Source: Flavobacterium tistrianum
GTDB taxonomy: Bacteria; Bacteroidota; Bacteroidia; Flavobacteriales; Flavobacteriaceae
NCBI RefSeq assembly: GCF_003254545.1
Contig: NZ_QJRH01000054.1
Span: 1-50,748 of the forward strand
Reading direction: 5' to 3'
Length of the DNA stretch: 50,748 nt
Shown: positions 39,396-47,575 of the stretch, piece by piece
How positions within the stretch are numbered: position 1 is the stretch's first letter
Layout of the letters: each line of letters starts with the position of its first letter
Made by a program: the position numbers and the translations under genes
Notes under the pieces: model-generated
What the model saw: only the letters and a program-made list of their open reading frames with translations
Databases searched by the model: none
What the model was told of the DNA's origin: nothing

Positions 39396-42212
39396 ATGAA
39401 ATACAGCAAAAAAATATCAGTTTTACTTCTTTTTATCGGAAGTTTAACTTTCGCGCAAGCGCAAAACTTTAAAGCAACAGACCCAATTGCGGTCAATCAA
39501 AAAATTAAAAAAGGTGTACTTCCAAACGGAATGACGTATTATATTTATCCGACAGATGTCAATAAAAATACGGCGAGTTATTACATCATTCAGAATGTTG
39601 GATCGATTTTAGAAAACGACCAGCAAAAAGGTTTGGCGCATTTCTTGGAGCACATGGCGTTTAACGGAACGAAAAATTTTGAAGGGAAAGGAATCCTGAA
39701 CACGCTTCAAAAACAAGGTGCTGTTTTCGGCAGAAATATAAACGCGTATACAAGCACAGACGAAACCGTTTACAACTTAGATAATATTCCGTCAAAAGAT
39801 GGTGGAGTTGTCGATACTTGTTTGCTGGTTTTGCACGATTGGTCTAATTTTTTATCGCTTACGAATGAAGAAATTGATGCCGAACGTGGTGTAATTACCG
39901 AAGAATGGCGTACGAGACAAAATGCAAGAGCCAGAATCTACAATCAGTTGGCGCCGTATTATTACAACAATTCGCTTTATGCAGATCGCATGCCGATTGG
40001 CGATATGGAAATCATTAAAAACTTTAAATATCAAGTTTTAAAAGATTTTTATAAAGATTGGTATCGTCCAGATTTGCAGGCAATCGCAATTGTGGGGGAT
40101 ATTAATGCAGATGAAATCGAAGCAAAAATCAAAAAACTTTTTGCAGATATTCCGACACCAGTAAATCCTAAAAAACGTTTTGAAATTGCTATTCCAGAAA
40201 GAGTAGAACCAACCTTCAAATTGGCTTTAGACAAAGAAATTTCGGCTTCAGGCATCAGTTTTATGATTCGCCATGTTTCGGAAAAACCAACAGGAACTTA
40301 TGCCGAATTAGAAAAATCTACTCAAAGAAGTCTTGCTTTTTCTATTCTAAATAATCGTTTAGCCGAAATGGCGCAGAAACAAGAATGCCCATTTAAAAGC
40401 GCATCAGTTGGATATCAAAGTTATTCCCGTTTGAATGATATCTGGATTTTGAGCGTTTCTCCAAAACCAGAAAAACAAGCGGAAGCTTTTGCAATGGTAA
40501 TGAATGAATGGGTTCGCGCCTATAAATTTGGTTTTTCTAAAGGAGAAATTGAAAGAGCTGTTGCAGAAAATATTTCAGGTTACGAAAATTATTTAGAAAA
40601 ACTAAATGAGATTTCGCATAAAGATGTTATCGGAATGGTAAAAGATGATTATTTAAATCATGAAGTCATTGCCGATCCAAAAGCAGAATTTGAAATGGTA
40701 AAAGACATCTTGAAAAATGTTGATACCAAAATTCTTCAAGAGCAAATCAGTAAATTATATACGGCACAAAATCGTGTTGTAGCGGTTACAGGCGTAGAAA
40801 ACGAAAACAACTTAACGCAAGAAAAAGCTTTTGATATTATCCAGAAAGCAGAAAATGATGCTTCGTTACAGCCTTATGTGGATACTTTTGAAGGAAAAAC
40901 ACTTTTAGGAAATCTGAAAATCAATTCAGGAAAAATTGTTTCGGAGAAAAAAGAAAAGGCAATAGATGCGACCACTTTTGTATTGAGCAATGGCGTAAAA
41001 GTGCATTACAAATTTGCAGATAAAAATAAAAAAGAGGTAGAGCTTAAAGCAGAAAGTTTTGGCGGAACTTCATTGTACGAACCACAAGATCTTCCGTCAA
41101 TTGGGCGTACGACAACTTTGGCGATGATGTCTGGAGTTGGAGAACTTTCTAATGTTGATTTAGATAAAGTTTTGAAAGGAAAAATTGCTAATTCTTCTGT
41201 AGGTATCAGTTCGCTTAAAGAAACCATTTCAGGTTCTGCAAATGTAAAAGATATTGAAACGATGATGCAATTGATTCATTTGCGTTTTGTACAGCCAAGA
41301 TTTGATAATCAGATGTATGCGCTTTTAAAACAAAGATTGCAAAATTCACTTAAAAACAGAGCAAACGATATCAATGCAAAAATGGATGACAGTTTATCTG
41401 TTGTAGTTTACGGAAAAAACAACCCGAGAGTACAGCCATTCAATCAAAAATATATCGACGATTTATCTTTTGATAAAATGAAAGCTTTCTATCTGGACCG
41501 TTTTGCAGATGTTTCAAACTTTGAATTTTATATTGTTGGAGATGTTACGCCAGAAGTTTTAAAACCTTTATTAGAAAAATATATTGCGAGTATAAACGGA
41601 ATCAAACGAAAAGAAAAGTTTAAAACAGAAGTTCCGAAATGGACATCGAATAAAATTGACAGAGATGTTTTCATCAAAATGGAAACTCCAAAAAGTTCTG
41701 TTCGAATTGCCTTCGTAAAAGATGTTGCTTTTTCTCAAAAAAATAGAATTTTAGTTTCCTATTTAAGTGATGTTCTAACTTTGCGTTATACCGAAAGTCT
41801 TCGCGAAAAAGAAGGCGGAACTTACGGTGCGCAAGTAAGAGGAAGTATGGATAAACTTCCGATTTCTAAAGCAAATCTTCAGATTAATTTTGATTGTGAT
41901 GCTGATAAAGTGGAGCATTTACTGCCAATTGTATATCAGGAAATTGATAAAATCAAAAAAGGAGAAATTGCTCCTGAAGACATTGAGAAAACAAGAACAA
42001 ATTATTTAAAATCGAGAGAAGACAGCAAAAACTTCAATAGTTATAGCATGAACTTGATTTATAACTATTTTGAGAATGCTTACGATATGAATGATCCTAA
42101 AAATTATGTTGATATTGTAAAAAGCATCACGGCAAAAGACATTCAGGAATTTGCTAATTCATTTTTAGATAAAGCTGATTCTATGGAAGTCGTTTTCAAA
42201 CCATTAAAATAA
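39396..42212 (+). CDS. M16 family zinc metalloprotease (pitrilysin-like, full-length two-half form)
   Basis: 938 residues with a signal peptide (LLLFIGSLTFAQAQ), so periplasmic. The active N-terminal half has the inverted zinc motif in GLAHFLEHMAFNGT (His82, Glu85, His86) and the distal glutamate in the EEIDAERGVITEEWR region. The middle M16C domains and an inactive C-terminal half follow (LSNGVKVHYKFADKNKKEV, then the REKEGGTYGAQVRGS substrate-binding R/Y segment). Such enzymes close around peptides of some 10-70 residues and degrade them, which suits a locus for peptide import. Last gene of the SusCD operon; a terminator follows at 42308-42337. Confidence 0.93.
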   Translation: MKYSKKISVLLLFIGSLTFAQAQNFKATDPIAVNQKIKKGVLPNGMTYYIYPTDVNKNTASYYIIQNVGSILENDQQKGLAHFLEHMAFNGTKNFEGKGILNTLQKQGAVFGRNINAYTSTDETVYNLDNIPSKDGGVVDTCLLVLHDWSNFLSLTNEEIDAERGVITEEWRTRQNARARIYNQLAPYYYNNSLYADRMPIGDMEIIKNFKYQVLKDFYKDWYRPDLQAIAIVGDINADEIEAKIKKLFADIPTPVNPKKRFEIAIPERVEPTFKLALDKEISASGISFMIRHVSEKPTGTYAELEKSTQRSLAFSILNNRLAEMAQKQECPFKSASVGYQSYSRLNDIWILSVSPKPEKQAEAFAMVMNEWVRAYKFGFSKGEIERAVAENISGYENYLEKLNEISHKDVIGMVKDDYLNHEVIADPKAEFEMVKDILKNVDTKILQEQISKLYTAQNRVVAVTGVENENNLTQEKAFDIIQKAENDASLQPYVDTFEGKTLLGNLKINSGKIVSEKKEKAIDATTFVLSNGVKVHYKFADKNKKEVELKAESFGGTSLYEPQDLPSIGRTTTLAMMSGVGELSNVDLDKVLKGKIANSSVGISSLKETISGSANVKDIETMMQLIHLRFVQPRFDNQMYALLKQRLQNSLKNRANDINAKMDDSLSVVVYGKNNPRVQPFNQKYIDDLSFDKMKAFYLDRFADVSNFEFYIVGDVTPEVLKPLLEKYIASINGIKRKEKFKTEVPKWTSNKIDRDVFIKMETPKSSVRIAFVKDVAFSQKNRILVSYLSDVLTLRYTESLREKEGGTYGAQVRGSMDKLPISKANLQINFDCDADKVEHLLPIVYQEIDKIKKGEIAPEDIEKTRTNYLKSREDSKNFNSYSMNLIYNYFENAYDMNDPKNYVDIVKSITAKDIQEFANSFLDKADSMEVVFKPLK

Positions 42213-42307
42213 TCTGACCCTTTTTATTTATTAGAGTTTAATTTGTATTTCCCTATCAAATAGTATTTTGGATTAGTAAGCAATTTAACTTGTATAGCGG
42301 AATACTT

Positions 42308-42337
42308 AGAGGGTTGTTTTTTGCTATTCAACCCTCT
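42308..42337 (+). terminator. rho-independent terminator between M16 protease and dsbD
   Basis: Perfect 9-bp stem AGAGGGTTG (42308-42316) / CAACCCTCT (42329-42337), 12-nt loop, then TTTT. It ends only 18 bp before the dsbD ATG, leaving no room for a promoter downstream, so dsbD relies on read-through or on a promoter located upstream of or inside this stem. Confidence 0.75.
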
Positions 42338-42355
42338 TTTTAAAGATTTTTACCC

Positions 42356-44398
42356 ATGAAAAAGAATATTTTTTTACTGGGCTTTTTCCTGCTGTTTTCC
42401 ATATTCGTAAAGGCTCAGATATACAATCCCATAAAATGGAAAACCAGTGTCGAGAAAATTTCTGATACTGAATACGAATTGCAGGCAAAAGCCATTATAG
42501 AATCGGGCTGGCATTTATACAGTCAGGAAGTTTCAGACGGAGGTCCGATTCCAACCCATTTTAATTTTATAAAAAGCGCCGATTTTCAGTTAACAGATGC
42601 TGTAAAAGAAGAAAAAGGAAAAACGGTTAACGATCCTGTTTTCAAGATGCAGATTAAGTTTTTTGAAAAAGAAACCACTTTTAAACAGCGCGTTAAAATA
42701 CTTTCGTCCAAACCTTTCAAAATTAAAGCCGAAGTTGAGTTTATGGTTTGTAATGATGAAAATTGTTTGCCGCCAAGTTCAGACGAATTGGAGTTTGCCA
42801 TTAGCCCTTCCGCGAAAGCAAAAACTTTAATTGAAGCAGCAGTAAAAGAAGAAATAAAAACAGCTGCAATTGATTCTTCGGTTGCTGAAATAAAAGAAAA
42901 AACGGAAGAAATTATTCCTGCTGAAGTGGTAAAAACGCCTCAGAAAGAAATCAAAAAAAGAGAACCAAAAACCGAAATAAGAAGTTTATGGACGATTTTT
43001 TTATTGTCGTTTTTCTCTGGATTTGCTGCATTGTTAACGCCTTGTGTTTTCCCGATGATTCCGATGACGGTGAGTTTTTTTACCAAACAAAGTAAAACCA
43101 AATCGCAAGGAATTAGAAAAGCTGTTTTTTACGGAATCGCCATTATTGCTATTTATATCTTTTTGGGAGCGGTCGTAACTTGGGCTTTTGGAGCAGATTC
43201 GCTAAATGCGCTTTCTACAAATGTTTGGTTCAATCTGATCTTTTTTGTGCTTTTAATGATTTTTGCGTTTTCGTTTTTAGGAGCATTCGAAATTATGTTG
43301 CCAAATGCATGGGCAAACAAAGTCGATTCACAGGCAGATAGAGGCGGAATTGTCGGAATATTATTTATGGCTTTGGCCTTGGCAATTGTTTCTTTTTCTT
43401 GTACAGGACCAATTGTAGGAACTTTATTGGTCGAAGCGGCTTCTCGTGGCGGAATTGCACCTTTTGTCGGAATGTTTGGATTTTCTCTGGCTTTGGCTTT
43501 GCCATTTACACTTTTTGCAGCTTTTCCAGGTTGGCTAAACTCGCTTCCAAAATCGGGTGGATGGCTAAATTCTGTAAAAGTCTTTTTGGGATTTTTAGAA
43601 ATGGCTCTTGCCTTCAAATTTCTGTCAAATGCCGATTTGGTTCTGCAATTGCATTGGCTAGAAAGAGAAACGTTTCTCGCAATTTGGATTGCTATTTTTG
43701 GAACATTGGCTTTTTATCTATTCGGGAAAATTCAATTACCTCATGATAGTCCGGTTTCCAATATAAGCGTTGGGAGATTAGGATTAGGAGTTTTGGTTTT
43801 GGCTTTCACTATTTATTTAATTCCGGGTATTTGGGGCGCGCCTCTTAAAATGATTAGCGGTTTTCCGCCACCGATGCATTACAGCGAAATTCCAAACGGA
43901 TTGAATAATTCCGCTTCAAAAGAAATAACCCAAAATCTTCCAGAAGGAGCAGAGCTTGGACCGCATAATATTATGGCTTTTACCGATTATGATTTAGGGA
44001 TGCAATATGCCAAAAAAATCGGAAAACCTGTTATGATAGACTTTACAGGTCACGCTTGTGTAAATTGCCGAAAAATGGAAGATAACGTTTGGTCTGACGA
44101 AAAGGTTCAGAAAATCTTAAAAGGCGATTTGGTTTTAATCTCGCTTTATGTAGATGACAAAAGAGAACTGAATCCGAGCGAGCAGGTCACTTCTCAGATA
44201 ACTGGGAAAAAATTAAAATATATAGGTCAGAAATGGAGCGAATTCCAAACACTGACGTATAAAACAAACGCACAGCCATTTTATGTTTTGGTAGACCATA
44301 ATGGAGAAACACTCAACGAAACTTCAGCTTATAATCCAGATATCGAAGAATATTTGAATTGGCTTAAAAAAGGAGTTTCTAATTTTGAGAAAAGCTAA
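42356..44398 (+). CDS. dsbD: thiol:disulfide interchange protein DsbD
   Basis: 680 residues, three-domain DsbD. A signal peptide (FLLGFFLLFSIFVKA) leads to the periplasmic N-terminal alpha domain (~22-150) with the redox pair Cys132/Cys137 in FMVCNDENCLPP. A charged linker (~155-205) follows, then the eight-helix beta domain (~210-500) with the transmembrane cysteines in LTPCVFPMIPMTVSF (Cys230) and FSCTGPIVG (Cys349). The C-terminal gamma thioredoxin domain has IDFTGHACVNCRKMEDNVW (Cys568/Cys571). It carries electrons from cytoplasmic thioredoxin to periplasmic thiol proteins, a natural donor for the two thioredoxin-fold proteins upstream (35627-36499, 38003-39385). Whether it belongs to the SusCD operon is unclear because of the terminator just before it. 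Confidence 0.95.
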   Translation: MKKNIFLLGFFLLFSIFVKAQIYNPIKWKTSVEKISDTEYELQAKAIIESGWHLYSQEVSDGGPIPTHFNFIKSADFQLTDAVKEEKGKTVNDPVFKMQIKFFEKETTFKQRVKILSSKPFKIKAEVEFMVCNDENCLPPSSDELEFAISPSAKAKTLIEAAVKEEIKTAAIDSSVAEIKEKTEEIIPAEVVKTPQKEIKKREPKTEIRSLWTIFLLSFFSGFAALLTPCVFPMIPMTVSFFTKQSKTKSQGIRKAVFYGIAIIAIYIFLGAVVTWAFGADSLNALSTNVWFNLIFFVLLMIFAFSFLGAFEIMLPNAWANKVDSQADRGGIVGILFMALALAIVSFSCTGPIVGTLLVEAASRGGIAPFVGMFGFSLALALPFTLFAAFPGWLNSLPKSGGWLNSVKVFLGFLEMALAFKFLSNADLVLQLHWLERETFLAIWIAIFGTLAFYLFGKIQLPHDSPVSNISVGRLGLGVLVLAFTIYLIPGIWGAPLKMISGFPPPMHYSEIPNGLNNSASKEITQNLPEGAELGPHNIMAFTDYDLGMQYAKKIGKPVMIDFTGHACVNCRKMEDNVWSDEKVQKILKGDLVLISLYVDDKRELNPSEQVTSQITGKKLKYIGQKWSEFQTLTYKTNAQPFYVLVDHNGETLNETSAYNPDIEEYLNWLKKGVSNFEKS

Positions 44399-44504
44399 TA
44401 AAAAAGATGTTTCAGAAAGATTTATATGTCGCTCCGCTGGAGCTTTTTGATTCTCAAAGATAATCTTTGCTATAAATATTCTGCTCCGCGGAAGCAGTTT
44501 CAGA

Positions 44505-44537
44505 AATAAGGCTGATTCATTTTGAATCAGCCTTATT
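44505..44537 (+). terminator. rho-independent terminator of dsbD
   Basis: Perfect 15-bp stem AATAAGGCTGATTCA (44505-44519) / TGAATCAGCCTTATT (44523-44537), loop TTT, then T residues. A weaker hairpin GCTCC (44431-44435) / GGAGC (44439-44443) with five T residues lies nearer the stop, so termination may occur twice. Confidence 0.88.
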
Positions 44538-44597
44538 TTTTTATTTTTGAAGTAGAAAGCTCCGGAGGAGTTTAATATTTATCTCTATGAGGCTTTT

Positions 44598-45056
44598 TTA
44601 CATATTTCTTTGTTCCGCTAGGAACATTTCATTGGTAGTAAAATTTAAAGTCAATTGGTCCAAATGTCCAAAGAAAAAAGTATCGAGAATTTCCTGAAAA
44701 ACAGGATGCGCGTTTTCTACCTGAACAAATAAACTCATTGACGAATGCAATTTTCGAGCATCTAGTTCGCCCAAAATACCTTCAGCCGATTTCTTTTTAA
44801 AAGTTAAAAGAAGTTTCGAGATTTCAATTAAATGTTTCGATAAAATAGGATGATTTAGAAATTCTGTTGCTTCTTTTAAATCGGCAACAGCATAATAATC
44901 AGAAATGGCACTTTTTCCTAAACCTTTAATCTGCGGAAAAATAAACCACATCCAATTGGTTTCTTTTTTTCCTTTTTTAATTTCAGATAAAGCAGTCAGA
45001 TAAAGTTTGTTCTGAGCATCTAAAAATCGGGTCAAATCATCTTTTGCGTAGATCAT
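44598..45056 (-). CDS. DUF1810 family protein
   Basis: The start is placed at ATG 45056 (MIYAKDDLTRFLDAQNK), where DUF1810 proteins normally begin; an in-frame ATG at 45110 would add 18 residues. The 152-residue soluble protein shows the family's hallmark WMWFIFPQIKGLGKSAISDYYAV, then LKEATEFLNHPILSKHLIEISKLLL and ELDARKLHSSMSLFVQVE. DUF1810 has no established function. The last ~14 codons and the stop overlap a REP-like repeat copy (44611-44640): the encoded tail TTNEMFLAEQRNM therefore looks partly derived from the repeat. Single gene with a ~355-bp upstream spacer (45057-45411), in which I find no element. Confidence 0.85.
   Translation of the reverse strand: MIYAKDDLTRFLDAQNKLYLTALSEIKKGKKETNWMWFIFPQIKGLGKSAISDYYAVADLKEATEFLNHPILSKHLIEISKLLLTFKKKSAEGILGELDARKLHSSMSLFVQVENAHPVFQEILDTFFFGHLDQLTLNFTTNEMFLAEQRNM
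44611..44640. repeat. REP-like palindrome copy inside the 3' end of the DUF1810 gene
   Basis: TGTTCCGCTAGGAACA (44611-44626) followed by TTTCATTGGTAG matches the unit at 23848-23880 (palindrome plus TTTCGTCGGTAG). Confidence 0.65.
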
Positions 45057-45411
45057 CTCTAGATTAGGTATTAAAGGGTTTCTAAATCGGGTTTCTGTAA
45101 TTGGTAACACGGTATTATTTCTTTATTTTAAACTTCGTCGAATTTTTGATACCCAAAAGTAAAGTGTCTATTTCTGTAGGAGTTATAGAATTGCTGTTAG
45201 TAGTTACATAATTCCGACAGACGTGTAAGAATGCCTTGTTAATATAATTCTAAAGTTTTTAATCATTCTAAATTCTAATGTTATTTTAATGTTCTAGAAA
45301 AAAAATGGGTATAACTTGCGCGCTCATTAAAATTAGAGTAAACGCCTTAAATCATTGAGATTTTGATTCAAAAACGATGTGATTTAATTAAACTTTTAGC
45401 CTTTTTAGAAT

Positions 45412-45816
45412 ATGTTGAACAAAATTAAAAATAGCTTTTTATGCAAATGCCTTCAGGCGTTGCTTGTCGGCTATTTTCTAATTAGCAGTTTAAATATTTC
45501 TAATAGCGTAGGGAGAATCTTAAGCGATAATGCTGAAACTTATACAGTAAAAGGCATTACGTGCAACTTCCTGAAAAAAATCTTTAAATGTGATGGAGTT
45601 CCAGAAGAATTGGAAGACTACAAAACAAAAGATACCAAAACAGCCAAATTAGCAAAAGGAATTCCTCTAATGGAATATTTGGTTTCATCAGAATCACTGA
45701 TGCCTAATTTTTATTTTTTAATAGAATCTGAAGGGAAAAAATATATTGATAACACAATCTTCTCGTTTGGTTTTCATGGTAAAATAGATATACCACCTCC
45801 TCGGCTGAATTCATAA
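45412..45816 (+). CDS. unknown small protein upstream of the ABC exporter (134 aa)
   Basis: I do not recognise a family with certainty. The N-terminus has a single hydrophobic stretch (~12-33: KCLQALLVGYFLISSLNI) resembling a signal anchor or uncleaved signal. The rest is mixed: ETYTVKGITCNFLKKIFKCDGVPEELEDYKTKD, a Lys-rich segment, then VSSESLMPNFYFLIES, and the proline-containing end KIDIPPPRLNS. Cysteines at 11, 13, ~51 and ~59. It is 101 bp upstream of the ABC gene on the same strand and could be expressed with it. A role as secreted substrate, accessory or immunity factor of that exporter is only a guess from position. Confidence 0.6.
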   Translation: MLNKIKNSFLCKCLQALLVGYFLISSLNISNSVGRILSDNAETYTVKGITCNFLKKIFKCDGVPEELEDYKTKDTKTAKLAKGIPLMEYLVSSESLMPNFYFLIESEGKKYIDNTIFSFGFHGKIDIPPPRLNS

Positions 45817-45917
45817 ATACTTGTTTTTTAAGGATTAGGACGAGAATCTTAATCCATATTTGCGGTTTTTGCCGTATATTTATTCTATGTAATAATCTTG
45901 TATTTATACTTAAATTC

Positions 45918-47573
45918 ATGACACCATTCAAACGATTTTACAACTTATTGCAGCTAGATAAGCGCGATGTGTATCAAATTATCTTCTATGCTGCGTTTGC
46001 AGGGTTAGTAAATCTTTCTCTGCCTTTGGGAATCCAAGCCATTATTAATTTTATTCAAAGCGGACAGCTAAGCGTCTCGTGGATCGTTCTCGTAATTTTG
46101 GTTACGGTCGGAGTAGGCTTTGGCGGAGTGCTGACTATTTTGCAACTGCGTATTGTAGAGAATCTGCAGCAGCGAATTTTTGTTAGATCTTCTTTTGAAT
46201 TTGCCTACAGAATGCCCTTAATTAAATTTAAAGAAATGTACTCAGAGTATGCTCCAGAAAAAGCAAATCGTTTTTTCGATACTTTGATGGTGCAGAAAGG
46301 AACTGCAAAACTATTGCTTGATTTCTGTACAGCGTTCCTTCAGGTTGGTCTGGGGATTATTTTATTAGTGCTTTACCATTCTTTCTTTATGGTAATCGGA
46401 CTCCTATTTATTGTCATATTATATGTCATTTTTAAATTTTCGTACAGAGACGGTTTAGAAACCAGTTTGAACGAATCCAAATTTAAATATAAAGTAGCAG
46501 CATGGCTTCAGGAAATTGCACGTAACAGAGAAAGTTTCCGTAGGAAAGGAGCTTTTGAATATGCTTTGGAAAGAAATGATGGCTACGTAACAAATTATGT
46601 CAATTACCGTGAAAAACACTTTCAGGTAATGAAAAAACAATATATTCAGCTTACTATCTTTAAAGTAATTGTTACTGCTGCCTTATTATCGATCGGTGGT
46701 TTTCTGGTAATTCACCACCAAATGAACATAGGGCAGTTCGTAGCAGCTGAAATCGTAATTGTATTGTTGATCAATTCAGTAGAAAAAATCATCTTCGGAT
46801 TGGAATCTTTCTATGATGTTTTGACTTCTGTCGAAAAAATTGGTCAGGTAACCGATATGGAAACTTCATGCATTCCTCAGACTTCAGGCAAGACAGAAAA
46901 CGGAATAAATATCGAAACCGAAAGCATCAGTTACCATTATCCAGAACACAATAAAAAATCGCTTAAAAATATTAATTTGAAAATTTCGCAAGGCGAAAAA
47001 ATTATTCTTACTGGAACAAATGGTGCAGGAAAAAGTACTTTGTTGCGACTTCTTTCGGGTGTTTTGGAACCAGTAAGCGGTGCCATGTATGTTACCGATA
47101 ATTATATGAATCGCCTTAACGAAGATACATACAGAGCTCAGGCAGGAACTTTTTTGCAGGGAGATACGCTTTTTGCAGGAACCATACGCGAGAATATTGT
47201 TTTTGGAAATGAAGAATTAAACAGCGATGATTTAAAATGGGCTTTAGATAATGTTGGACTGACGCCGTATATTAAAACTTTTGAGAACGGATTGGAAAAT
47301 CAAATCCATCCCGGCGGTCGTGAACTTTCTGCTTCTGATGTTCAAAAAATTCTTTTGGCAAGAAGTATTGTGGGTAAACCAAATATCTTATTCTTAGAAG
47401 ATCCAGTTGATAAAATGGACGATATTACTTCGAGTAAAATTGTTGATTTTTTACTTTCTGAAGAAAATGACTGGACGGTTATTGTAACTTCTAAAAGTGA
47501 TGTTTGGAAAAGCAAATGCAGTCGTATGATTACGATTGATGACGGAAAAATTATTAACGACATAAAGCTTTAA
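45918..47573 (+). CDS. ABC exporter (TMD-NBD) with degenerate ATPase motifs
   Basis: 551 residues: a type I exporter membrane domain (~20-305, six helices) fused to a nucleotide-binding domain (~330-551), without a C39 peptidase domain. Walker A is intact (GTNGAGKST, 366-374) and the Q-loop Gln414 is present (TFLQGDTLFAGTIRENI). Other motifs deviate: the signature is LSASD (470-474) instead of LSGGQ; Walker B plus catalytic acid read LFLEDP (Glu494-Asp495) instead of LDEP; the H-loop is VTSKSDVW with Ser525 where His is expected. Similar degenerate exporters seem familiar in Bacteroidota. Its stop is 2 bp before the HlyD gene, so with HlyD and TolC it forms a tripartite secretion system for an unknown substrate. 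Confidence 0.88.
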   Translation: MTPFKRFYNLLQLDKRDVYQIIFYAAFAGLVNLSLPLGIQAIINFIQSGQLSVSWIVLVILVTVGVGFGGVLTILQLRIVENLQQRIFVRSSFEFAYRMPLIKFKEMYSEYAPEKANRFFDTLMVQKGTAKLLLDFCTAFLQVGLGIILLVLYHSFFMVIGLLFIVILYVIFKFSYRDGLETSLNESKFKYKVAAWLQEIARNRESFRRKGAFEYALERNDGYVTNYVNYREKHFQVMKKQYIQLTIFKVIVTAALLSIGGFLVIHHQMNIGQFVAAEIVIVLLINSVEKIIFGLESFYDVLTSVEKIGQVTDMETSCIPQTSGKTENGINIETESISYHYPEHNKKSLKNINLKISQGEKIILTGTNGAGKSTLLRLLSGVLEPVSGAMYVTDNYMNRLNEDTYRAQAGTFLQGDTLFAGTIRENIVFGNEELNSDDLKWALDNVGLTPYIKTFENGLENQIHPGGRELSASDVQKILLARSIVGKPNILFLEDPVDKMDDITSSKIVDFLLSEENDWTVIVTSKSDVWKSKCSRMITIDDGKIINDIKL

Positions 47574-47575
47574 TC

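Noticed and set aside
43153..43617. 154-codon open frame antisense to dsbD
   Set aside because: Its sequence (Ala/Lys/Pro-rich, no domain) is what results from the complement of the hydrophobic DsbD helices; the sense gene is unambiguous.
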